Origin: Burkholderiales bacterium
GTDB taxonomy: Bacteria > Pseudomonadota > Gammaproteobacteria > Burkholderiales > SG8-39
NCBI GenBank assembly: GCA_020846575.1
Contig: JADLDQ010000161.1
Location: 1-8,574 of the forward strand
DNA length: 8,574 nt
Direction of reading: 5' to 3'
Position 1 is the first letter of the stretch. The number at the start of each line of letters is the position of its first letter. Made by a program: the position numbers and the translations under genes. Positions 1-8,256 of this stretch are shown in pieces. A model generated the notes under the pieces. It was not told the origin of the DNA, did no database searches, and saw nothing but the letters and a program-made list of their open reading frames with translations.

Positions 1-1827
1 CGCGGCGCCAAGGTCGGGCTGCTGACCACCCAGGGGTTCCGCGACTCCATCGAGATGCGCCGCGGCATCAAGAACCTGCACGGGTCCATGTTCGATGTGT
101 TCATACCGCCCTACAAGCCGCTGGTGCCGCGCTACCTCCGATTGGGAGTCGAGGAGCGCACGCTCTACGACGGAACCATCCTTACACCGCTGAACGAAGG
201 CGACCTGCGCGCCAAGGCGCACAGGCTCCTCGACGAGGGCTGCACCGCCATCGCCGTGTGTTTCCTGCACGCCTACGCCAACGGCCGCAACGAGCTCGAA
301 GCGAAGCGCATCGTCCAGGAGATGGCGCCGCAGGCCTACGTGGCGACCTCGCACGAGACCCTGCCGGTGTGGCGCGAATTCGAGCGCTTTTCCACCGCGG
401 CGGTCAGCGCCTACATCGGTCCGGCCGTGACCCGCTACGTGCGCAAGCTTCAGGACAACCTCGCCGAGCGCGGCTTCCGGGGCCGGCTGTTGATGATGCT
501 CGCCAACGGACTGGTGCAGGTGGTGGACGCTTGCGTCGATCGCGCCGTGTACCTGCTCAACTCCGGTCCGGCCGCCGCGCCCTCGGCCGCCCTGTACCTC
601 GGGGGCCTGCACGAGCGCAGGAACCTCCTGTCGGTGGACATGGGCGGCACGAGCTTCGACGTCTGCGTGATCAAGGACGGTCAGATCCCGACGACGACCG
701 ATTCGTGGGTCGGCGAGCACCGCGTGGCGATCAAGATGGTCGACGTGCCCTCGGTCGGCGCCGGAGGCGGCTCGCTCGCGTGGGTGGACACCCTCGGGCT
801 GCTTCGCGTCGGTCCTCAGAGTGCGGGCGCCGATCCGGGACCGGCGGCGTACGGCAAAGGCGAGCAGGCGGCGGTCACGGACGCCGACCTCGTGCTGGGC
901 TATATCGCGGCCGACTATTTCCTCGGCGGCGACATCAAGCTGGACATCGAGCGTTCCAGCGAGGCCGTGGCGCGCGCGGGACGCCCGCTCGGTATGGACC
1001 TCCACCGCACCGCCCAGGCGATCTACACCAGCATCAACACCGTGATGGCGAATCTGATCACCGAGGTCTGCACCAAGCAGGGGCACGACGTTCGCGATTT
1101 CGCCATGGTCGCCGGCGGCGGAGCGGGGGGTATCCACGCAGCGGCGATCGCCCGCCAGCTCTCGATCCCCCTGGTGATCGTGCCGCGGGTGGCCGCCTTG
1201 ATGAGCGCCTTCGGCATGTTCGCCAAGGAACTCGGGCTGGAGTACGCGCGCTCCTGCTTCCGCACGCAGAGCCAGTTGAACTTCGAGGAGATCGGCAGCC
1301 TGTACCGGGACATGGAGAAGCAGGCCCGCGAGGACTTTTCGCGCCTCGGGATTCCCGCCTCGCAGATGGCCTTCCAGCGCACCGTGGAGATGCGTTACGT
1401 CGGTCAGTTTCACGAGATCGAAATCGACCTGCCGGGCGAAGGTCTCGACGCGGACAGCCTCGGCGTTCTGCTGCGGAACTTCCACGACCGCTACGGGAAG
1501 ATGTATACGTACTCGATGCCCTGGCGCGCCGCGGAATTCCACACCTTCCATCTCAAGGTGACCGCGCTGCGGCAGACCGTGAAGCTGGCGGCCAGCGCTC
1601 GCGCTTCGCAGTCCGTGGAGTCGGCCCGCCGCGGTTCGCGGCTGTGCCTGTTCGACGGCACCCCCGAGCCGGTGCAGACCCCGGTATACGACTGGGACCG
1701 CCTCGCACCCGGCCACGCGATCTCCGGACCGGCGCTGGTCGACGACAAGACGACCACGGCGCTGGTGCCGCCCGGGTACGGCTGCGAAGTCGATGCCTAC
1801 GGCAATCTGTTGCTGAGCCCCGGCTAG
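1..1827 (+). CDS. Hydantoinase/oxoprolinase family alpha-type (HyuA-like) subunit, 5'-truncated
   Basis: The frame is open from base 1 to a TAG stop at 1825-1827, giving 608 residues. Family members are usually near 680-700 residues, so roughly 80-90 N-terminal residues, including the first nucleotide-binding GGT motif, lie outside the window. The ATG at 55 is internal, because the preceding codons (RGAKVGLLTTQGFRDSIEM) already match the family's N-terminal domain. Visible landmarks (partial numbering): PPYKPLVPR around 37-45; the ASKHA-type phosphate motif SVDMGGTSFDV at 211-221; SVGAGGGSLAW at 251-261; GPQSAGADPGPAAYG at 271-285; VAGGGAGGIHA at 370-380. The family covers ATP-dependent 5-oxoprolinases, N-methylhydantoinases and the related subunits of acetone and acetophenone carboxylases; this subunit usually phosphorylates the substrate and works with a HyuB-like partner. 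Which substrate applies here cannot be told. No HyuB-like gene follows; the next gene is convergent, so this looks like the last gene of its operon. Family confidence is high, substrate confidence low. Confidence 0.93.
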   Translation, partial: RGAKVGLLTTQGFRDSIEMRRGIKNLHGSMFDVFIPPYKPLVPRYLRLGVEERTLYDGTILTPLNEGDLRAKAHRLLDEGCTAIAVCFLHAYANGRNELEAKRIVQEMAPQAYVATSHETLPVWREFERFSTAAVSAYIGPAVTRYVRKLQDNLAERGFRGRLLMMLANGLVQVVDACVDRAVYLLNSGPAAAPSAALYLGGLHERRNLLSVDMGGTSFDVCVIKDGQIPTTTDSWVGEHRVAIKMVDVPSVGAGGGSLAWVDTLGLLRVGPQSAGADPGPAAYGKGEQAAVTDADLVLGYIAADYFLGGDIKLDIERSSEAVARAGRPLGMDLHRTAQAIYTSINTVMANLITEVCTKQGHDVRDFAMVAGGGAGGIHAAAIARQLSIPLVIVPRVAALMSAFGMFAKELGLEYARSCFRTQSQLNFEEIGSLYRDMEKQAREDFSRLGIPASQMAFQRTVEMRYVGQFHEIEIDLPGEGLDADSLGVLLRNFHDRYGKMYTYSMPWRAAEFHTFHLKVTALRQTVKLAASARASQSVESARRGSRLCLFDGTPEPVQTPVYDWDRLAPGHAISGPALVDDKTTTALVPPGYGCEVDAYGNLLLSPG

Positions 1828-1874
1828 ACGCGCCGGTGCCCGAACACGCGCGCCGCGCCGGGGGCGCCGAGGGC

Positions 1875-1899
1875 GAGCGCGCCGGCGTCGAGCGCGCCG
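1875..1899. repeat. Short tandem-like direct repeat, 10 bp with 15-bp period
   Basis: GAGCGCGCCG occurs at 1875-1884 and again at 1890-1899, a 15-base period, in the non-coding gap between the convergent hyuA-like and GH3 genes. Only two copies are present and the sequence is very GC-rich, so chance or slippage is a sufficient explanation. No function is claimed. Confidence 0.4.
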
Positions 1900-1965
1900 C
1901 CGGAGCAGAACCCGAGAGGTGGTTCGACTGCGTCGCACGTCGCCCCGATGCGTCCCGAAGCCGCT

Positions 1966-2003
1966 TTCCCGCGCCGCCGGCGGTTCGGGCGGCATTGCGG
2001 GAA
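1966..2003. terminator. Bulged hairpin between convergent genes, possible terminator
   Basis: The left arm TTCCCGC plus GCCGCC (1966-1978) pairs with GGCGGC (1988-1993) and GCGGGAA (1997-2003). This gives 13 base pairs interrupted by a 3-nt bulge (ATT, 1994-1996), with a 9-nt loop. It sits 139 bases past the hyuA-like stop and about 20 bases past the GH3 stop on the other strand, which suits a shared transcription end. Neither side has a clear T-tract, so an intrinsic terminator of the classic kind is not shown. Confidence 0.35.
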
Positions 2004-2023
2004 CGCCTGTATCGCCGCGACTT

Positions 2024-3775
2024 TCACGGCCGCGTTCCTTCGACCCAGGCGTCCAGCGGGAAGTCGCACTGCCGCGCGTAACCGAGCGCACCGCTCTGGA
2101 ACCGGCCTTCGCGCTGCCCCCGGACGACCCGATGCGCCCCGTAGGAGTCACCGGCGTGCGCTCGCAGCCAGGCGGCCGCCAGTGGCGCGAGCCGCTCGCC
2201 TGTCCGGCTGGCGCGGTATCCCGGGTTGAGCTGGCGCAGCTTTTCCTCCACGTGCAGGGCGAGCCGTTGCGCCTCGCACGGCGGCGCCGCTACCGGTTCG
2301 ACGTACAGCCGGTAACGGCGCGCCGCTTCGTCGGCGAGCATCAGGACGAAGCGCGCATCGCAGCCGCAGCGTGAGACGCCAGCCGCCACCGCTTCGAGCA
2401 CCTGCCACTCGCAGAGCTTCTCGCCGGTGATGCTGGTCACGCCGCTTCCCTTCTGCAGGAAGCGAAGCAGCGGCGCGCGATGCAGGCGCCCGCTCACCCG
2501 CACCAGCTCGTTGATGAAGTAGCGGTACAGCCCGGAGGGCGTGGTCACGATCACGTAGTAGTCGGCGCCCTTTTCGAGCTGGTCGAGCGTGAGATAGACC
2601 GGCTCCTTGCGCTCCCAGCGCCCGCGTTCCACGAATTCGAAGAAGTGGGTGTCCAGGGTGGGCAGGGCCGACCCGGGCCTGCGGCCCAGCGCCAGCGTGC
2701 CGCGGAACCCACTCGACAGGTAGCCCAGGTCCAGGATGCGCGTGCCCGGCGCAAGCTCGAATCGAAGCGCGCGCGCCGCCACGCCCGCGCCGGCGCAGGT
2801 CCAGGTGACCACGGCGCGCAGCCGGCCGAACAGGTCCGCGAGGCGCGCAGGTCGGGACGCGGACCGCAGCCGCACGAGCGCCTCGGCGCGCGCGGGTCGA
2901 GGCGCCAGGCGCCCGCGCAGCGACTGGAGCGTTTCGGCCGGCACGCAACCGGAGAGGAAGAAACCGCCCGAGCGCAGGTCGGCGATCAGCGCGTCCTGGT
3001 GCTCGCGGTACAGACTTGCCAGGGTGAGCAGCGTGTCGGGATTGGCGCTCGCCAGGCAAGTGACATCCGGGCAGGCGATGGCGAGCCGCAGCGCGAGCAG
3101 GTGCTTCACCCGGCTGTCCTCGAGCGCGAGCACCTCGCGCGGCAGCACCCACTGCGACCGCGCCAGCCGCGGCGTGCCGCCGGCCAGCAGGCCGGACAGG
3201 GCGCCGAAGGCCATCCCATTGGGCAGATGCCCCTCTACGGCCGGGCTCGCGAGGGCGAGGATGCTGCCGGCGAACGCCTGCGGGCAGGCCCGGTACTGGA
3301 ATGCGAACGAGGCGCGCTGGATGCGCCGCAGGGCCCGCAGGTGCGAAGAGGTCATCGGAATGTCCCTGGGACGGCCGCTGCTGCCGCCGGTGCGCACGTA
3401 TTGCGCCGGTCGTTCCGCGGTCAGCACGCGCCGTTCCGAGTCCATGTCGGCCTCGATCCAGGAGCGCAGACCCTCGAACTCCCGCACCGGCACGCGCCGC
3501 ACATAGTCTGCGTAGTCCACGATGTCCGCGAAGCCGTGCCGCCGGCCGAAGACCGTGTCGCGATTGCGCCGCAGGATGTCTTCGAGCACACCGCGCTGCA
3601 GCTTCATCGGATCGCGCGCCGCCGCGCGCATCCGGCGCCCCACCAGCCACAGCCGGGCGCGCAGTTCCAGCCGCAGCAGCGCGGCCGCCAGCCCGCGCTC
3701 GGAACCGCGCGCGGCGCCCGCCGCGGTGACACCGGCGAGGCCGCACCGCGGCGGCGCCCGCTCCTCGAACCCCAT
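2024..3775 (-). CDS. GH3-family acyl-adenylating enzyme (auxin-responsive GH3 fold)
   Basis: This 583-residue protein has the length and motif order of the GH3 family, which belongs to the ANL adenylating superfamily. Plant members adenylate a carboxylic acid and join it to an amino acid; bacterial substrates are mostly unknown. Visible landmarks: ATP-binding loop RTGGSSGRP (128-136), YLSSGFRG (352-359), GLYRYFINELVRV (415-427; compare the usual GLYRYRxGDVVxV) and LQKGSGVTSITGEKLCE (440-456; compare the family segment ending xxKxxE). Two departures stand out. The position expected to be Glu in the Y-x-S-S-E motif is Gly356, and the usual Asp after YRYxxx is Glu423. The usual QYKxP-like lysine near the C-terminus is also not obvious. 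The ATG at 3775 is favoured because AGGGGG lies 7 bases upstream on the minus strand. The first ~50 residues are Ala/Arg-rich and precede the recognisable domain, so a later start such as Met57 is possible. It diverges from the XRE regulator. No signal peptide or membrane segment is evident. Family assignment is firm; activity is uncertain. Confidence 0.88.
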   Translation of the reverse strand: MGFEERAPPRCGLAGVTAAGAARGSERGLAAALLRLELRARLWLVGRRMRAAARDPMKLQRGVLEDILRRNRDTVFGRRHGFADIVDYADYVRRVPVREFEGLRSWIEADMDSERRVLTAERPAQYVRTGGSSGRPRDIPMTSSHLRALRRIQRASFAFQYRACPQAFAGSILALASPAVEGHLPNGMAFGALSGLLAGGTPRLARSQWVLPREVLALEDSRVKHLLALRLAIACPDVTCLASANPDTLLTLASLYREHQDALIADLRSGGFFLSGCVPAETLQSLRGRLAPRPARAEALVRLRSASRPARLADLFGRLRAVVTWTCAGAGVAARALRFELAPGTRILDLGYLSSGFRGTLALGRRPGSALPTLDTHFFEFVERGRWERKEPVYLTLDQLEKGADYYVIVTTPSGLYRYFINELVRVSGRLHRAPLLRFLQKGSGVTSITGEKLCEWQVLEAVAAGVSRCGCDARFVLMLADEAARRYRLYVEPVAAPPCEAQRLALHVEEKLRQLNPGYRASRTGERLAPLAAAWLRAHAGDSYGAHRVVRGQREGRFQSGALGYARQCDFPLDAWVEGTRP

Positions 3776-3785
3776 GCTTCAACCC

Positions 3786-3808
3786 CCTGCATTGCGTCCC
3801 GATGCAGG
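3786..3808. promoter_or_regulatory. Perfect 7-bp inverted repeat in the GH3 5' leader
   Basis: CCTGCAT (3786-3792) and ATGCAGG (3802-3808) are perfect inverted copies separated by 9 bases, 11 bases upstream of the GH3 start codon. On the minus strand one arm runs into the presumed AGGGGG ribosome-binding site (complement of 3783-3788). The element could therefore be an RNA hairpin that hides the binding site, or a DNA operator for a dimeric regulator such as the neighbouring XRE protein. The repeat is directly seen; either role is inference. Confidence 0.45.
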
Positions 3809-3829
3809 TTCGTCCACGGGAGCGAATCA

Positions 3830-3858
3830 CGCAACTTATAACCCTATGAGCGTATAGT
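3830..3858 (+). promoter_or_regulatory. Candidate sigma-70-like promoter of the XRE regulator gene
   Basis: TATAGT at 3853-3858 resembles a -10 box and lies in the most AT-rich stretch of an otherwise GC-rich window. The hexamer 17 bases upstream (CGCAAC, 3830-3835) is a poor -35 match, as expected for an activated or weak promoter. Transcription would start near 3865, leaving a leader of about 28 bases before the ATG at 3893. For the opposite direction, TATAAG (complement of 3835-3840) is a possible -10 box for the GH3 gene, also without a convincing -35. Confidence 0.35.
3844..3857. promoter_or_regulatory. Imperfect palindrome CTATnnGCnnATAG, possible operator
   Basis: The 14-base element CTATGAGCGTATAG is symmetric at 10 of 14 positions and overlaps the candidate -10 box of the regulator gene. 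It lies midway between the divergent GH3 and XRE genes. Its size and place fit an operator for a dimeric helix-turn-helix protein that represses its own gene. Only one copy is seen, and the link to the XRE protein is inference. Confidence 0.3.
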
Positions 3859-3892
3859 CTGACCCCTTCAGTATCGAAAATTGCTACCTCTC

Positions 3893-4750
3893 ATGTCCCA
3901 GGTATCGCAGCTGGTGAGCACGCTCAAGAAGACGCTGCGGCGCAACGGGCTGACCTACGCCGACGTCGCCGAAACCCTGGGGCTTTCCGAGTCGACGGTG
4001 AAGCGCATGTTCTCGCGCGAAAGCCTCAGCCTTGCGCGCATGGAACAGATCTGCGGGCTGTTGCGGCTCGATTTCGTCGATCTCGTCGAACTCACGCGCG
4101 CCGCCGAGGAACGCATCAGCGAGCTTTCCGAAGCCCAGGAAAAGGAACTGGTGAGCAACGAAAGGCTGATGCTGGTGGGGCTGCTCGCGATCAACCACTG
4201 GAGCGCGGCAGACATGCTCGAGAGCTACATGCTCTCGGAAGCGGAGCTGACCCGACTGCTGGCGCGCCTGGACCGGGTGGGCATCATCGAGCTGCTCCCG
4301 CAGAACCGCATCAAGGTGAAGCTCTCGCGCAACTTCCGCTGGCGCGAAGACGGGCCGATCCAGCGTTTCTTCGAGCGGCGCGTGCAGCAGCAGTTCTTCC
4401 GCTCGTCCTTCCTCGGACGCAACGAGCTTCGCGTGATGGTCCACGGCGCCGTGTCAGAGAAGTCCCTGGCGCTCCTGCAGCAGCGCATGAAGAGGCTCGC
4501 GGAGGAATTCGACTCGCTGATCGAGGAGGACCGGGTCCTCGAACGCCGTTCCCCCGCGGGAACGACCCAGGTGCTCGCGATCCGGCCCTGGGAGATGGCC
4601 GAGTTTGCCGCGCTGCGCCGCCCCAGGACGGGCGCGCAGCGCGAGATCGCGACCCGGTTCGCCGCCGGCGGCCCGAACCCCGTCCGCGGCACGCGGCCCG
4701 AAGCGGTCCCGGCCGTGCGCCCTGGCGCGAACGAGCGCCCGCCGCAGTGA
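3893..4750 (+). CDS. XRE-family helix-turn-helix transcriptional regulator
   Basis: From the ATG at 3893 the protein has 285 residues. An N-terminal XRE/Cro-type helix-turn-helix spans about residues 5-60, with the turn and recognition helix near TYADVAETLG (21-30) and LSESTVKRMFS (31-41). A longer helical part follows; the segment at about 90-145 (from LMLVGLLAINHW to LLPQNRIKVKLS) reads like a winged-helix or effector-type domain. The last ~45 residues (from about 241) are Pro/Arg/Gly-rich and probably disordered. The protein is cytoplasmic and presumably binds DNA as a dimer. A TTG at 3881 in the same frame would add four residues (MLPL). The ATG is preferred, but neither start has a visible Shine-Dalgarno sequence. 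Proteins of this layout are common in proteobacteria and mostly uncharacterised. It is divergent from the GH3 gene, which makes that gene and the regulator's own gene the simplest candidate targets. Confidence 0.85.
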   Translation: MSQVSQLVSTLKKTLRRNGLTYADVAETLGLSESTVKRMFSRESLSLARMEQICGLLRLDFVDLVELTRAAEERISELSEAQEKELVSNERLMLVGLLAINHWSAADMLESYMLSEAELTRLLARLDRVGIIELLPQNRIKVKLSRNFRWREDGPIQRFFERRVQQQFFRSSFLGRNELRVMVHGAVSEKSLALLQQRMKRLAEEFDSLIEEDRVLERRSPAGTTQVLAIRPWEMAEFAALRRPRTGAQREIATRFAAGGPNPVRGTRPEAVPAVRPGANERPPQ

Positions 4751-4790
4751 ACCGGGAATCGAGCCACACCCCCCTCGAACCAAGCTCGAT

Positions 4791-4810
4791 CCCCTCCAGC
4801 GCCAGAGGGG
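4791..4810. terminator. GC-rich hairpin after the XRE gene, possible terminator
   Basis: CCCCTC (4791-4796) pairs perfectly with GAGGGG (4805-4810) across an 8-base loop, 40 bases after the regulator's stop. GGAAA, not a T-tract, follows on the plus strand. A second C-run (CCCCCCTC, 4769-4776) could pair with the same G-run instead. It is a candidate transcription end for the regulator gene only. Confidence 0.35.
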
Positions 4811-4866
4811 GAAACCGCGCTGCGAGCCGAGGCCGCGGTAACGGCAGCGCATGCTGGCGCAGCCCC

Positions 4867-4887
4867 GGCGCGACGCGGAGTCGCGCC
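4867..4887. repeat. Perfect 8-bp inverted repeat in the XRE/maeB convergent gap
   Basis: GGCGCGAC (4867-4874) and GTCGCGCC (4880-4887) are perfect inverted copies around a 5-base loop (GCGGA), so a very stable hairpin can form on either strand. It lies in the gap between convergent genes, where it could help end transcription from both sides or protect the 3' end of the maeB message. There is no T-tract. Confidence 0.5.
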
Positions 4888-4907
4888 AAGCTCTGCCCGC
4901 CAATCCA

Positions 4908-4946
4908 CGCCCGCGACCCCACGGGCGGCCCGCGGCGTCGCGGGCG
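4908..4946. repeat. Perfect 10-bp inverted repeat just past the maeB stop
   Basis: CGCCCGCGAC (4908-4917) and GTCGCGGGCG (4937-4946) are perfect inverted copies separated by 19 bases. The loop itself contains a small inverted repeat, CGGGC-G-GCCCG (4922-4932). On the minus strand the structure begins about 20 bases after the maeB stop codon, a natural place for a maeB 3'-end hairpin. No T-tract follows, so a role as an intrinsic terminator is not proven; a barrier to exonucleases or a Rho-linked end is also possible. Confidence 0.5.
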
Positions 4947-4964
4947 CGCCGCTTCGCCTCCGGG

Positions 4965-7319
<2,355 letters not shown>

Positions 7320-7671
7320 GCGGCTCTCCTTGCCCGTCGCCGGCCGCGCCGTGCGCAACGGTGCGTCCGGCCTTGCCTGAAATGTGAATGCTTGTACCAC
7401 GAACCGGCCGGACCGACAGCCGGCCGCGTCAAGCCCGGGTATCGCGCTGCGCGCGCTCGCGGAACGGCGCTATCATCGGCCGCCCGCAAGGAACGCAGGT
7501 CGCGCCCGGCGCTGGCGCGCAACGCAGGTTCCGGCGTGGCGGCCGGCCCGCCGGGTGCGCTCGTGCGGCGCACGCTTCGACCTCCCGGTGCCGAGCGCTG
7601 CCCGGCTGCGGGCGCGGGCCGCCGCCCGTTTTGCGCCGCCCGGCACTCCAACGCACGCCCGCGCATCGACC
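7320..7671. other. 352-base divergent intergenic region between maeB and the transporter pair
   Basis: No gene is supported here. The stretch starts with the maeB ribosome-binding site (complement of 7325-7331). TATCAT at 7471-7476 could be a -10 box for the plus-strand transporter genes, although no good -35 lies 16-18 bases upstream; if used, it gives a leader of roughly 190 bases. A 7-bp inverted repeat lies at 7405-7426 and a 9-bp direct repeat, AACGCAGGT, at 7492-7500 and 7521-7529. The plus-strand frame of the transporter is open through most of the region, but its codons give an Arg/Ala/Pro-rich sequence with no transporter features. Confidence 0.6.
7405..7426. promoter_or_regulatory. 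Perfect 7-bp inverted repeat in the maeB/transporter spacer
   Basis: CGGCCGG (7405-7411) and CCGGCCG (7420-7426) are perfect inverted copies around an 8-base spacer, about 86 bases upstream of the maeB start. The place suits an operator acting on maeB. However, each arm is made only of G and C and is nearly self-complementary, so chance is quite possible in DNA this rich in GC. Confidence 0.25.
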
Positions 7672-8256
7672 ATGACAGACAACGCACGCCCCGAGGACGC
7701 CACCGGCGCGCCGGCCGCGCCACGCAGGAGCCCGCTGGAGATCCTGCTCGTGTTCTCGCAGATCACGCTTTCCGGGTTCGGCGGCACCGCCTTCTGGACG
7801 CGCTTGTACCTGATCGAAAAGCGCGGCTGGATCACCAACGCGGAGTACGTCGAGGCGATGTCGCTCGCGCAGTTGCTGCCGGGACCGAACGTATTCAACC
7901 TCGCGGTGATCATCGGGCACCGGTTCGGCGGCGTCCCGGGCGCGGCCGCGGCGCTCTGGGGCCTTGTGTTCTGGCCGTTCCTGATGATGCTGGGGATCGG
8001 CCTGCTCTACGCGCGCTACGGCGAGCTGCACCTGGTGCAGCAGGCGCTGAAGGGCGTCTCGGCGGTGGCGGTGGGCCTGGTGATCGCCAACGCGACCAAG
8101 CTCTCTTCGGTGCTGCCGGCGCGGTTGCGGCCGTGGCTGTTCGTGCTCGTGTGCTTCGCCGGTATCGGCGTGCTGCGCTGGCCCCTGATCGCGGTGGTGG
8201 CGGGGCTGGCGGCGCTCGGCGTGTGGTTCGCGTGGCGCGAGGAGGCGGCTCGATGA
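7672..8256 (+). CDS. Chromate transporter (CHR) family protein, short form, first subunit
   Basis: This 194-residue protein has the size of one half of a classical ChrA, as in short-chain CHR proteins that work as pairs. It carries the family landmarks: LSGFGGTAFW at 33-42 (the usual N-terminal FGG motif) and LAQLLPGPNVFNL at 65-77. About five or six hydrophobic stretches follow (roughly 66-85, 89-112, 128-146, 154-168, 171-188), indicating an inner-membrane protein. Family members export chromate, but many homologues have no proven substrate, so chromate is only the default. The ATG at 7672 fits the expected domain start; no Shine-Dalgarno sequence is seen before it. The stop overlaps the start of the next gene (ATGA), so the two are translated together and probably form a heteromer. 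Confidence 0.9.
   Translation: MTDNARPEDATGAPAAPRRSPLEILLVFSQITLSGFGGTAFWTRLYLIEKRGWITNAEYVEAMSLAQLLPGPNVFNLAVIIGHRFGGVPGAAAALWGLVFWPFLMMLGIGLLYARYGELHLVQQALKGVSAVAVGLVIANATKLSSVLPARLRPWLFVLVCFAGIGVLRWPLIAVVAGLAALGVWFAWREEAAR

Noticed and set aside
1824..2069. 81-codon minus-strand frame in the gap between the hyuA-like and GH3 genes
   Set aside because: It overlaps the end of the GH3 gene, has no ribosome-binding site that I can see and no recognisable motif.
258..2081. 607-codon open frame on the plus strand overlapping the hyuA-like gene
   Set aside because: Arg/Gly/Pro-rich translation without any family motif; a frame shadow of the hyuA-like gene in GC-rich DNA.
2480..3841. 453-codon plus-strand frame antisense to the GH3 gene
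   Set aside because: It mirrors the GH3 codons, is rich in Arg, Ala, Gln and His, and shows no domain; the GH3 frame has clear motifs throughout.
7320..7400. Possible 27-residue N-terminal extension of MaeB from an ATG at 7400
   Set aside because: The ATG at 7319 has a good AAGGAGA site and gives catalytic Tyr39 and Lys94 the same numbers as in E. coli MaeB; the extension has no family match.
7384..7671. In-frame upstream extension of the first transporter gene
   Set aside because: The extra 96 codons encode an Arg/Ala-rich stretch unlike any transporter N-terminus; it overlaps the likely promoter region.
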